Assembly: GCF_002934665.1 (NCBI RefSeq)
Contig: NZ_NIRS01000002.1
Span: 806,001 to 870,000, forward strand
Length of the DNA: 64,000 nucleotides
Source: Pseudomonas laurylsulfatiphila
GTDB taxonomy: Bacteria; Pseudomonadota; Gammaproteobacteria; Pseudomonadales; Pseudomonadaceae
Direction of reading: 5' to 3'
In this document: piece by piece, positions 34,678-42,559 of the stretch
How positions within the stretch are numbered: position 1 is the stretch's first letter
How the letters are laid out: the number at the start of each line of letters is the position of its first letter
Made by a program: the position numbers and the translations under genes
The notes under the pieces: generated by a model
Told to the model about the DNA's origin: nothing
Database searches by the model: none
What the model saw: the letters and a program-made list of their open reading frames with translations, nothing else

Positions 34678-36959
34678 CGGACTATAAACACTCGCTGGGC
34701 ATGCTGGCGCTACTGGTCAGCAGTCCACCGGACAAACGAACGGTGTTTGGCCGCGCCCTGGATCATCTGGTCCACGACGTAGAGGGACGGGGCGTCAGTG
34801 TTCTGGCTTCGGAAAGCCTCTCGGATGCTGCTTCGATCCTGCGTTCGGACCCTGCTGTTCAGTGCGTGCTCATCCGCTGGGAAATGGACACCAGCGAAGG
34901 CCACGCCGACTGCATCAAACTGCTGGTCAAACTGCGCGAGCGCAACACCCGCGTGCCGGTGTTCCTGATCAGTGACCGTACCACCGCGTCGAGCATTCCG
35001 TTGCTGGTCATGCAACACGCCGACGACTTCATCTGGCTGCCCGAAGACACCACCGGTTTCCTCAGCGGGCGCATCCTGGCCGCCATCGAACGCTATCGTC
35101 AGGCGGCCCTGCCGCCGATGTTCGGCGCGCTGGTGAAGTTTGCCCGCACCTATGAATACTCCTGGCACACCCCGGGCCATGCCGGCGGCACCGCATTTCT
35201 CAAGAGCACCGCCGGGCGCGCTTTCTACGAGTTCTTCGGTGAAAACCTGCTGCGTTCCGACCTGTCGATCTCGGTCGGCGAACTGGGCTCCCTGCTCGAT
35301 CACAGCGGCCCCATCGGCCAGGGCGAACGTTATGCCGCCAAGGTCTTCGGCGCACACCGCACGTACTACGTGACCAACGGCTCGTCGATGTCCAACCGCG
35401 TCATCCTCATGGCCAGCGTCACGCGCAACCAGATCGCCCTGTGCGACCGCAATTGCCACAAGTCCGCCGAGCATGCGATGACCCTGTCCGGGGCGATTCC
35501 GACCTACCTGGTGCCGACCCGCAACCGCTACGGCATCATCGGCCCGATCCTGCCGCAGACCCTGAGCACCGAAGGCGTGAAAGCCGCCATCGCCAGCAAC
35601 CCGCTGGTCAAGAAAGGCATCGACCCGACGCCGGTGCACGCGATTGTCACCAACTCGACCTACGACGGCCTGACCTACAACGTCACCCGCGTCGAAGAGC
35701 TGCTGGGCGAAAGCGTCGACCGCCTGCACTTCGACGAAGCCTGGTACGGTTATGCGCGCTTCAACCCGCTGTACAGCGGACGCCATGCCATGCACGGCAA
35801 CCCGGCAGACCACGACAAGTCCAAGCCGACCGTGTTCGCCACCCAGTCGACCCACAAGCTGCTGGCCGCCCTGTCCCAGGCCTCGATGATCCACGTGCGC
35901 GACGGCCGTAACCCGATTGAACATGCGCGCTTCAACGAGTCATACATGATGCACGCCTCGACCTCGCCGAACTACGCGATCATGGCGTCCTGCGACGTCA
36001 GCTCGGCGATGATGGAAGCGCCAAGCGGACAGATCCTCACCAGCGAGTCGATCGAAGAAGCCATCAGCTTCCGCCAGGTTCTCTCGCGCATGCACAACGA
36101 GATGCTGAGCAAGGACGACTGGTTCTTCACCTGCTGGCAGCCGCCGACCGTACAGGTGGGCGCCGCGACCGTGCCGTTCCATGAGGTCGACCCGGCTACC
36201 CTTAAAACCGACCCGAACTGCTGGGTCCTGCACCCGAACGCGGTATGGCACGGTTTCGGTGACATCGAAGACGGCTACTGCATGCTCGACCCGATCAAGG
36301 TGTCGGTACTTGCCCCGGGCATGGGCGACGACGGCAACCTGCTCGCCTCCGGTATCCCGGCCTGTGTGATCACGGCGTATCTGGGCCGCCAGGGTATCGT
36401 GGTCGAGAAAACCACCGACTTCACCATCCTGTTCCTGTTCTCCATCGGTATCACCAAAGGCAAGTGGGGCACGCTGCTCAACGCCCTGCTCGACTTCAAG
36501 CGCGACTACGACGACAACGCCGAGCTGGAGCTGTGCCTGCCCGACCTGTACAACGCCAACCAGCGACGCTATGCCGGCATGGGCCTCAAGGATCTGGCCG
36601 ACGAAATCTTCGCCGCCATGAAGAAACACAAGACCACCGCCAACATGTCCCAGGCCTTCGGCACCTTGCCAAAAGCCGAGTTCAGCCCGGTGGAGGCCTA
36701 CGAGAAACTGGTGCGCAACGACATCGAACTGGTCACCCTCGAGCAAGCCGCCGGACGCCTTGCCGCCACCGGTATCGTGCCGTACCCGCCAGGTATCCCG
36801 CTGCTCATGCCAGGTGAGAACGCAGGCCCCGCGGACGGTCCGCTGCTGGCGTATCTCAAGGCACTGGAAGCCTTCGACAAATCCTTCCCCGGCTTCACCC
36901 ATGACACCCACGGGATCGAGGTTGAGGATGGCGTTTACCGGATGCTGGTCTTGAAGTGA
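34674..36959 (+). CDS. ldcA: Orn/Lys/Arg decarboxylase, LdcA-like
   Basis: 761 residues, class III fold: N-terminal flavodoxin-like wing (residues 1-145), PLP-binding core and C-terminal domain. PLP lysine Lys395 in STHKLLAALSQ and DEAWYG (DxAW) motif. Length and gene order match P. aeruginosa ldcA (lysine to cadaverine), but arginine or ornithine specificity cannot be excluded by eye. It consumes a proton, and with the antiporter it could serve acid resistance or polyamine supply. Confidence 0.88.
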   Translation: MTDYKHSLGMLALLVSSPPDKRTVFGRALDHLVHDVEGRGVSVLASESLSDAASILRSDPAVQCVLIRWEMDTSEGHADCIKLLVKLRERNTRVPVFLISDRTTASSIPLLVMQHADDFIWLPEDTTGFLSGRILAAIERYRQAALPPMFGALVKFARTYEYSWHTPGHAGGTAFLKSTAGRAFYEFFGENLLRSDLSISVGELGSLLDHSGPIGQGERYAAKVFGAHRTYYVTNGSSMSNRVILMASVTRNQIALCDRNCHKSAEHAMTLSGAIPTYLVPTRNRYGIIGPILPQTLSTEGVKAAIASNPLVKKGIDPTPVHAIVTNSTYDGLTYNVTRVEELLGESVDRLHFDEAWYGYARFNPLYSGRHAMHGNPADHDKSKPTVFATQSTHKLLAALSQASMIHVRDGRNPIEHARFNESYMMHASTSPNYAIMASCDVSSAMMEAPSGQILTSESIEEAISFRQVLSRMHNEMLSKDDWFFTCWQPPTVQVGAATVPFHEVDPATLKTDPNCWVLHPNAVWHGFGDIEDGYCMLDPIKVSVLAPGMGDDGNLLASGIPACVITAYLGRQGIVVEKTTDFTILFLFSIGITKGKWGTLLNALLDFKRDYDDNAELELCLPDLYNANQRRYAGMGLKDLADEIFAAMKKHKTTANMSQAFGTLPKAEFSPVEAYEKLVRNDIELVTLEQAAGRLAATGIVPYPPGIPLLMPGENAGPADGPLLAYLKALEAFDKSFPGFTHDTHGIEVEDGVYRMLVLK

Positions 36960-36983
36960 GGTAAGCGAGACGCACCGTAAAAC

Positions 36984-37074
36984 CTGTGGGAGCGAGCCTG
37001 CTCGCGAAGACGGCCTGACAGTCACCCAAGATGGCGACTGACACTCCGCTTTCGCGAGCAGGCTCGCTCCCACA
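36984..37074. repeat. REP inverted-repeat pair (GAGCCTGCTCGCGA type)
   Basis: CTGTGGGAGCGAGCCTGCTC facing its complement, just after the decarboxylase stop. Confidence 0.85.
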
Positions 37075-37141
37075 TTGCATTGCATCTCTCCCAAAAATCC
37101 CTATGGGCAAACTCAATCACGGCGCTCTATGATTGATCCCC

Positions 37142-37543
37142 ATGACCACCACCGCTCCAATTCGCTCACCCTGCCCGCCCGGCGCCTGCGACTGCGGGCG
37201 TGACCCGCTGCTGGAAACACCAGGGGCGGACCTGCGCATTCTGTTTCTGACCCGCAACGAAGAAAAACGCCTGATCGAACGCCTGGAAAATCTGCAGAGC
37301 CTGAGCGATCTGGAGCACCTGCAACGGCGTATGCTCGAACAGTTGGGCATCCGCGTGGATATCGCCCCCGGCTTCAATGAGGTGCGCACCATGCGCGGCA
37401 TCGGCATCCAGATCGGCGAACTGCCGGGGCTGTGCCGCAAGACCCGCGCCAACATCCCGGCCGCCATTCGCCGTGCCATGGAAAAGCGCCCGGAGATTGC
37501 CTACGAGCTGCTCAATGCCAACGACCTGTTGCGTGACGCCTGA
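37142..37543 (+). CDS. Protein of unknown function with an N-terminal cysteine cluster
   Basis: 133 residues; the ATG at 37142 is preferred over an upstream TTG. Near the N-terminus is CPPGACDCGRDPLL (three cysteines, possible metal site). The rest is charged and helical (EEKRLIERLENLQSLSDLEH). No family is recognised. The stop overlaps the start of an HD-domain gene by one base, suggesting a shared pathway. Confidence 0.65.
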   Translation: MTTTAPIRSPCPPGACDCGRDPLLETPGADLRILFLTRNEEKRLIERLENLQSLSDLEHLQRRMLEQLGIRVDIAPGFNEVRTMRGIGIQIGELPGLCRKTRANIPAAIRRAMEKRPEIAYELLNANDLLRDA

Positions 37544-38082
37544 TGAAGCCCATTCTCGAATTCCCCCTCACCGACGAGATTCTCACCTCGTTCGCCCTGG
37601 CCATCGGCGCCGACCTGCAGGGCTACCGCAACCACATTTACCGGGTGCTGAATTTCCATGCGGCCCTCAGCGGTACCGAAGGCTTGCCCTCGGATGCCGT
37701 ACAGATCGCAGCGGCGTTTCATGACCTGGGTATCTGGACCGATGACACCCTTGACTACCTGCCGCCCTCCATTGCATTGGCCACTGAATATCTCGACAGC
37801 CGACAACGCCCGCAACTGAAGGATGAAGTCAGTGCGTTGATACTCGAGCACCACAAACTGCGTCGGTATCGCGGCGCTTGTGCCGACAGCGTCGAACCTT
37901 TCCGCCGGGCCGATCTGGTGGACGTGTCCCTGGGCCTGGTCCGCTTCGGCCTGCCCCGAAGCTTCATCAAAACCGTGCAGTCGACTTTTCCCGATCACGG
38001 TTTTCACTCGATGCTGATAAAGCTTTCAGCCCGCCAATTACTCCGCTCGCCGCTACGGCCGCTGCCCATGCTTCGCTGGTGA
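37543..38082 (+). CDS. HD-domain phosphohydrolase-like protein
   Basis: 179 residues. HD signature: NHIYRVLNF (His), AAAFHDLGIW (HD pair), LILEHHKLR (His) and DLVDVSLG (Asp), as in metal-dependent HD phosphohydrolases. The substrate is unknown. Translationally coupled to the preceding cysteine-cluster gene. Confidence 0.82.
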   Translation: MKPILEFPLTDEILTSFALAIGADLQGYRNHIYRVLNFHAALSGTEGLPSDAVQIAAAFHDLGIWTDDTLDYLPPSIALATEYLDSRQRPQLKDEVSALILEHHKLRRYRGACADSVEPFRRADLVDVSLGLVRFGLPRSFIKTVQSTFPDHGFHSMLIKLSARQLLRSPLRPLPMLRW

Positions 38083-38284
38083 AACAGGCGTCTGTTACCC
38101 CCTCGAAAATACACCGGAACAGGATCAGCGGTCGTACGTGAGTCGCGGGGCACTGCTATGCCTTCCTTGGGAGATTTCGCTGCAAGCCAGCCAGGACAGG
38201 ACTGGGAACCCAAGCGTGGCCACGGCCCCGGCGCCAGCCAGGTACGCGCAACAACAGGTGCCGATGCGCAACAGGAGGTGGCCG

Positions 38285-38563
38285 ATGTTATTCATCGTCA
38301 GTTGGACAATCAGCCCGGACAACCGTGATGCCGCAATCGCACGTTTCCTCAAGACTGGTGGCGCGCCGCCCGCAGGCGTCACCATGCACGGACGCTGGCA
38401 CGCCGTGGGGAGCTCGGCCGGCTTCGGCATTGCCGAGGCGAATGATCTGGTGCCGATTCAAAAGTGGGTGCTGGAGTGGAACGATCTGATGAGCATGGAC
38501 GTGCACGCCGCATTGACCGATGAGCAAATCGCCCCATTGCTGGTCGCCACTGCCGCCCGGTAA
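38285..38563 (+). CDS. DUF3303-domain protein
   Basis: 92 residues from the ATG at 38285 with an excellent ACAGGAGG site seven bases upstream; longer in-frame starts are unsupported. MLFIVSWTISPDNRDAAIARF, GRWHAVGSSAGFGIAEANDL and WNDLMSMDVHAALTDEQIAPLL match DUF3303 (dimeric ferredoxin-like fold). Function unknown. Confidence 0.82.
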   Translation: MLFIVSWTISPDNRDAAIARFLKTGGAPPAGVTMHGRWHAVGSSAGFGIAEANDLVPIQKWVLEWNDLMSMDVHAALTDEQIAPLLVATAAR

Positions 38564-38573
38564 TGACGATGGA

Positions 38574-38596
38574 GGCGGCGAGTATCGCTCGCCGCC
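38574..38596 (+). other. Hairpin downstream of the DUF3303 gene
   Basis: GGCGGCGAG and CTCGCCGCC form a nine-pair stem with a five-base loop, without a T-run. A possible weak terminator or mRNA end. Confidence 0.45.
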
Positions 38597-38780
38597 CGAT
38601 TCGACCGGCGCATTTACCGGTACGCCATTGAAGTGCAAAGCGCCTGAAACACTCACTTTCTGACTATCCAAAACTGGATATTTCGCCATTCAAACCTACG
38701 CTCTTGGCGGGGGATTACTAATTTCAATGACGGTCGGGGGCTCGTCTCGAAGTACTCACGCAAGTACGCAGGAGCTCTAC

Positions 38781-40394
38781 ATGAACCGGACAACCTTATC
38801 CTCGATGTTTGCGGTACCGCTGTTGCTGTCTGCAATGGCGATTCCCGGCCTGACCCTGGCCGCCGACAAAGCCCCCAACATCCTGGTGATCATGGGCGAC
38901 GATATTGGCTGGTCGAATATCGGCGTCTACAACCAGGGCATGATGGCTGGCAGAACACCCAACCTCGACCAACTCGCCGCTGAAGGCATGCGCTTTACCG
39001 ACTATTACGCCGAGGCCAGTTGCACGGCCGGGCGCGCCAACTTCATCACCGGCGAACTGCCGATCCGCACCGGCATGACCACCGTCGGCCAGGCCGGCTC
39101 GCCCGTGGGTATTCCCGCCGAAGCCGTCACCATCGCGACCGCGCTCAAGGCCATGGGGTATGCCACCGGCCAGTTCGGCAAGAACCACTTGGGTGACTTG
39201 AACGAGTTCCTGCCCACCGTGCACGGCTTCGACGAATTCTTCGGCTACCTCTATCACCTCGACGCCATGGAAGACCCGGCGCACCCCAACTATCCGCAAG
39301 AACTGCTCGCCACCGTTGGCCCGCGCAACATGGTCCACAGCTGGGCCACCACCACCGATGATACGACCGTGATGCCGCGCTGGGGTAAGGTCGGCAAGCA
39401 GAAAATCGAAGATGCCGGCACGCTCTATCCGGAGCGGATGAAAACCGTCGACGACGAAATTCGCGACAAGGCCTTCTCGTTCATCGACAAGGCCAAGCAG
39501 GACAACAAACCGTTCTTCGTCTGGCTCAACCCGACCCGCATGCACATCGTCACGCACCTGTCCGACAAGTACGAAGCCATGCGCAACTCGCAGAATGGCT
39601 GGTCGGAACAGGAAGCCGGCATGGCGCAGCTCGATGACGTCGTTGGCGATGTCCTGGCGAAGCTGAAAAAAGACGGCATGGACGACAACACCATCGTCAT
39701 TTTCACTACCGACAACGGTGCGGAAAACTTCACCTGGCCGGACGGCGGCACCACCCCGTTCGCCATGGGCAAAGGCACGGTCATGGAAGGCGGCTTCCGG
39801 GTGCCGGCAATCATTCGCTGGCCGGGCAAGGTGCCGGCCAACCAGGTCGCCAATGGCATCATGTCCGGCATGGACTGGTTCCCGACCCTGGTCGCAGCGG
39901 CGGGTAACCCGAACATCACGGCAGAGCTGCTCAAGGGCAAACAATTGGGTGATACCACCTACAAAGTTCACCTGGACGGCTATGATCAAACGCCAATGAT
40001 CACCGGAAAAGGCCCGTCGAACCGGCATGAAATCTTCTACTTTGGAGAGAGTGCCCTGGGTGCAGTGCGCATAGACGACTACAAATATCGCTTCATTGAC
40101 CAACCGGGTGGATGGATGGGGGCTAAAGTTGCTGTGGACGTGCCGATCCTGACCAACCTTCGACTCGACCCGTTCGAGCGCATGGGTTGGCCGGAAAATC
40201 AGGCCGCGCAGGGCTCGCAACAATACTTCGACTGGTTCAAGTACCAGTTCTGGCGCTTCGTATTCGTGCAGCAACACGTCGCCAAACTGGCCGAAACCGC
40301 GATCGAGTTCCCGCCGATGCAAAAAGGTGCGAGCTTCAACCTTGACTCGGTGAAAGCCAAGATCGCAGCAGCGCGGGCCGAGATGGCCAAGTAA
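38781..40394 (+). CDS. Arylsulfatase, periplasmic
   Basis: 537 residues from the ATG at 38781 (GGAG). Signal peptide ending LTLAAD. Alkaline-phosphatase fold: metal ligands ILVIMGDDIGW and TTDNGAENF; formylglycine site Cys81-Thr-Ala-Gly-Arg85 followed by ANFITG, a CxAxR variant of the usual CxPSR. It hydrolyses sulfate esters to release sulfate. It is followed by a FadL-type channel and a DUF3313 lipoprotein in the same direction, suggesting a hydrophobic sulfated substrate. Confidence 0.88.
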   Translation: MNRTTLSSMFAVPLLLSAMAIPGLTLAADKAPNILVIMGDDIGWSNIGVYNQGMMAGRTPNLDQLAAEGMRFTDYYAEASCTAGRANFITGELPIRTGMTTVGQAGSPVGIPAEAVTIATALKAMGYATGQFGKNHLGDLNEFLPTVHGFDEFFGYLYHLDAMEDPAHPNYPQELLATVGPRNMVHSWATTTDDTTVMPRWGKVGKQKIEDAGTLYPERMKTVDDEIRDKAFSFIDKAKQDNKPFFVWLNPTRMHIVTHLSDKYEAMRNSQNGWSEQEAGMAQLDDVVGDVLAKLKKDGMDDNTIVIFTTDNGAENFTWPDGGTTPFAMGKGTVMEGGFRVPAIIRWPGKVPANQVANGIMSGMDWFPTLVAAAGNPNITAELLKGKQLGDTTYKVHLDGYDQTPMITGKGPSNRHEIFYFGESALGAVRIDDYKYRFIDQPGGWMGAKVAVDVPILTNLRLDPFERMGWPENQAAQGSQQYFDWFKYQFWRFVFVQQHVAKLAETAIEFPPMQKGASFNLDSVKAKIAAARAEMAK

Positions 40395-40463
40395 ACAGCC
40401 GAATCCACGGGTGGCCGGTACCGTCCACCCGTGTTCGAAATGGACATTTGCTGAGGTAGATAC

Positions 40464-41732
40464 ATGCCGACCAGAACACTTGCCCGATCTGCATCCGCGC
40501 TACTCGCCCTGTGCTGCCAACAAGCCTGGGCCGGCGGCATCATGCTTTACGAAATCGGCACCGATAACGCTGGCCTGGCCAATGCCGGTGCCGCTGCCCG
40601 CGCCCAAGGCCCCTCGACCATCGCCAGCAACCCGGCGGGCATGAGCTACCTGCCAGGCACGCAAATCACCGCCGGCTTGCAGGTGCTGTACGGCGATTTG
40701 AGCTTCGACCGCGACGCCGGCACCAACACCCCGGGCAGCGGCAGTGGCAACGCCCTCGACCCGATTCCCGGTGGCAGCTTCTTCATCAGCCATGAGCTGG
40801 ACGAGCACTGGAGCGTCGGTTTCGGCCAGTACGGCGACTTCGGGTTGGCGGTCAACTACGACAACGACTGGTCCGGACGCTACTTCTCGCAAAACGCCAG
40901 CCTGCTCGGTCTGTCGTTGGTGCCGAGCGTGGCTTATCGCTTCAACGAGCAGTGGTCGGTGGGTCTGGGCGTCAAGGCCATGTACGGCATGCTGCAAGCC
41001 CAGACCGCGATTGACCGCTCGCCGTTCGGTTTTACCGACCGCACCGACGGCCAATTCAAGTACAAGGACCAGGATTGGGGCTTCGGTGCGAATGTCGGCG
41101 TGATCTACGCCCCGCAAGCCGGCACGCGGATTGGCCTGACCTACACCAGCCAGGTCGATCTGGACTTTGAGGACCGGCTGGACGTGAATGGCGATGGCCG
41201 ACTGCTCGAGCGCGTCAACAACACCAAAACCGAACTCGATGTGAAGGTGCCGCAAACCGTCACCCTGAGCCTGTTCCAGCAACTGGACCGGCAATGGGCC
41301 TTGCTGGCCTCGGTCAACTGGCAGGACTGGTCGGAATTCGGTGACATCGGCGTGCAGGTCGACACCACTGCCGTGGGTGCGCAATCGACCACTGTCGACG
41401 CACATTTCAAGGACACCTGGCACCTGTCCCTGGGGGCGCAATACCAGGCCACCGAGCAGTGGCTGTGGAACGTTGGTGTGGCGTACGACAGCAGCGCCGT
41501 GTCGGACGGCAACCGCAGCGTGATCGTGCCGATGAACGAATCCTGGCGCATTGCGACAGGAGCCACCTATGCTCTGAACAAGGACACCGATGTCAACGTC
41601 AGTTGGGCCATGGTCTGGATCGGCGACATGCCGGTTGACCAGGCCAAGCCCGTATCGGGTAATCAAATCTCCGGTGAATTCGACAATGCCTGGATTCAAG
41701 CTATAACCGGAAACATGACTTGGCGATTCTGA
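40464..41732 (+). CDS. FadL/OmpP1-family outer-membrane channel
   Basis: 422 residues. Signal peptide (residues 1-23, ending QQAWA). The mature start GGIMLYEIGTDNAGLANAGAAARAQGPSTIASNPAGMSYLPG is the FadL N-terminal hatch (given here in parts: GLANAG ... NPAGM). It ends in TWRF, a beta-barrel terminus. FadL proteins let hydrophobic molecules such as fatty acids and aromatics diffuse laterally into the cell envelope. The sulfatase and lipoprotein neighbours suggest uptake of the desulfated or sulfated product. Confidence 0.9.
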   Translation: MPTRTLARSASALLALCCQQAWAGGIMLYEIGTDNAGLANAGAAARAQGPSTIASNPAGMSYLPGTQITAGLQVLYGDLSFDRDAGTNTPGSGSGNALDPIPGGSFFISHELDEHWSVGFGQYGDFGLAVNYDNDWSGRYFSQNASLLGLSLVPSVAYRFNEQWSVGLGVKAMYGMLQAQTAIDRSPFGFTDRTDGQFKYKDQDWGFGANVGVIYAPQAGTRIGLTYTSQVDLDFEDRLDVNGDGRLLERVNNTKTELDVKVPQTVTLSLFQQLDRQWALLASVNWQDWSEFGDIGVQVDTTAVGAQSTTVDAHFKDTWHLSLGAQYQATEQWLWNVGVAYDSSAVSDGNRSVIVPMNESWRIATGATYALNKDTDVNVSWAMVWIGDMPVDQAKPVSGNQISGEFDNAWIQAITGNMTWRF

Positions 41733-41778
41733 TGCCCAGCTCAAAAAAGACGATTTCTTCCAAGGAGTACACACCACT

Positions 41779-42453
41779 ATGAATCTGTCCCGAAAACTGC
41801 TCGTCGGCGCTACGCTGGCAAGTCTGTTGCTTGGCGGTTGCACCTCGAAAGTGACGGAGAAGGAACAGTACTCAGGCTTCCTGTCCAACTACAACAACCT
41901 GCAGGAAGTCCAGACCCCAAGCGGTGGCACCGCGATGCGCTGGGTCAGCCCTTCGTGGAACCCGAACGCGTATGACACCGTAGTGTTCAACAAGCTGGAG
42001 CTGTACCCGGCGCCCAAACCCAATGAGCGGGTCAACCAGCAGACGCTGACCGACATCCAGAACTACATGACCAACAAGGCCAAGGCCACGCTGGGTCAGA
42101 GATACCGCGTAGTGTCGAACTCCTCAGCGGCTCCGGCGGGTTCCCGGCCACTGATCATGCGTGCGGCAATTACCGGGGTTAACGCCGAGAACGAAGGCAT
42201 GAAGTGGTATGAAGTGGTACCGGTCGCGGCCGTTGTCGGGGCGACCCAGGCAGCCACCGGTCACCGTGACCAGGACACCACCCTGTTCATCGAAGCCGAG
42301 TTCATCGACGCGAAGAGCAATCAGACCGTGGCCAAAGTGGTGCGCAAGGTGTTTGGCACTACCCTGGAAAATGAAAGCCAGAAGATTACCGCCAAGGACT
42401 TCAAGGCGGCGATCGACAAACTGGGTACCGACTTCCAGGCCTTCCTCAAGTAA
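41779..42453 (+). CDS. DUF3313 lipoprotein
   Basis: 224 residues. Lipobox LLGGC (Cys about residue 20). The DUF3313 pattern is seen in YDTVVFNKLELYPAPKPNE and RPLIMRAAITGVNAENEG. Function unknown. It follows the FadL-type gene by 46 bases and probably shares its transcript. Confidence 0.83.
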   Translation: MNLSRKLLVGATLASLLLGGCTSKVTEKEQYSGFLSNYNNLQEVQTPSGGTAMRWVSPSWNPNAYDTVVFNKLELYPAPKPNERVNQQTLTDIQNYMTNKAKATLGQRYRVVSNSSAAPAGSRPLIMRAAITGVNAENEGMKWYEVVPVAAVVGATQAATGHRDQDTTLFIEAEFIDAKSNQTVAKVVRKVFGTTLENESQKITAKDFKAAIDKLGTDFQAFLK

Positions 42454-42466
42454 GAACAGGTTGCTC

Positions 42467-42548
42467 GTGTAGGAGCTGCCGCAGGCTGCGATCCTTTGAT
42501 CTACAGGTTATTGAAACCATAAGAAGATCGCAGCCTTCAGCAGCGCCT
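42467..42548. repeat. Degenerate REP inverted-repeat pair
   Basis: GTGTAGGAGCTGCCGCAGGC facing a diverged arm (GATCGCAGCCTTCAGCAGCG). The second arm is mutated, suggesting an older copy. It lies between convergent genes. Confidence 0.75.
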
Positions 42549-42559
42549 TTCGGCCCAGG

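Noticed and set aside
38125..38299. Minus-strand 57-codon frame with one hydrophobic segment overlapping the DUF3303 start
   Set aside because: No ribosome-binding site, and it overlaps the strong AGGAGG site and start of the DUF3303 gene.
38796..40322. 508-codon minus-strand open frame opposite the arylsulfatase
   Set aside because: Shadow frame; the plus-strand product has a signal peptide and sulfatase active site.
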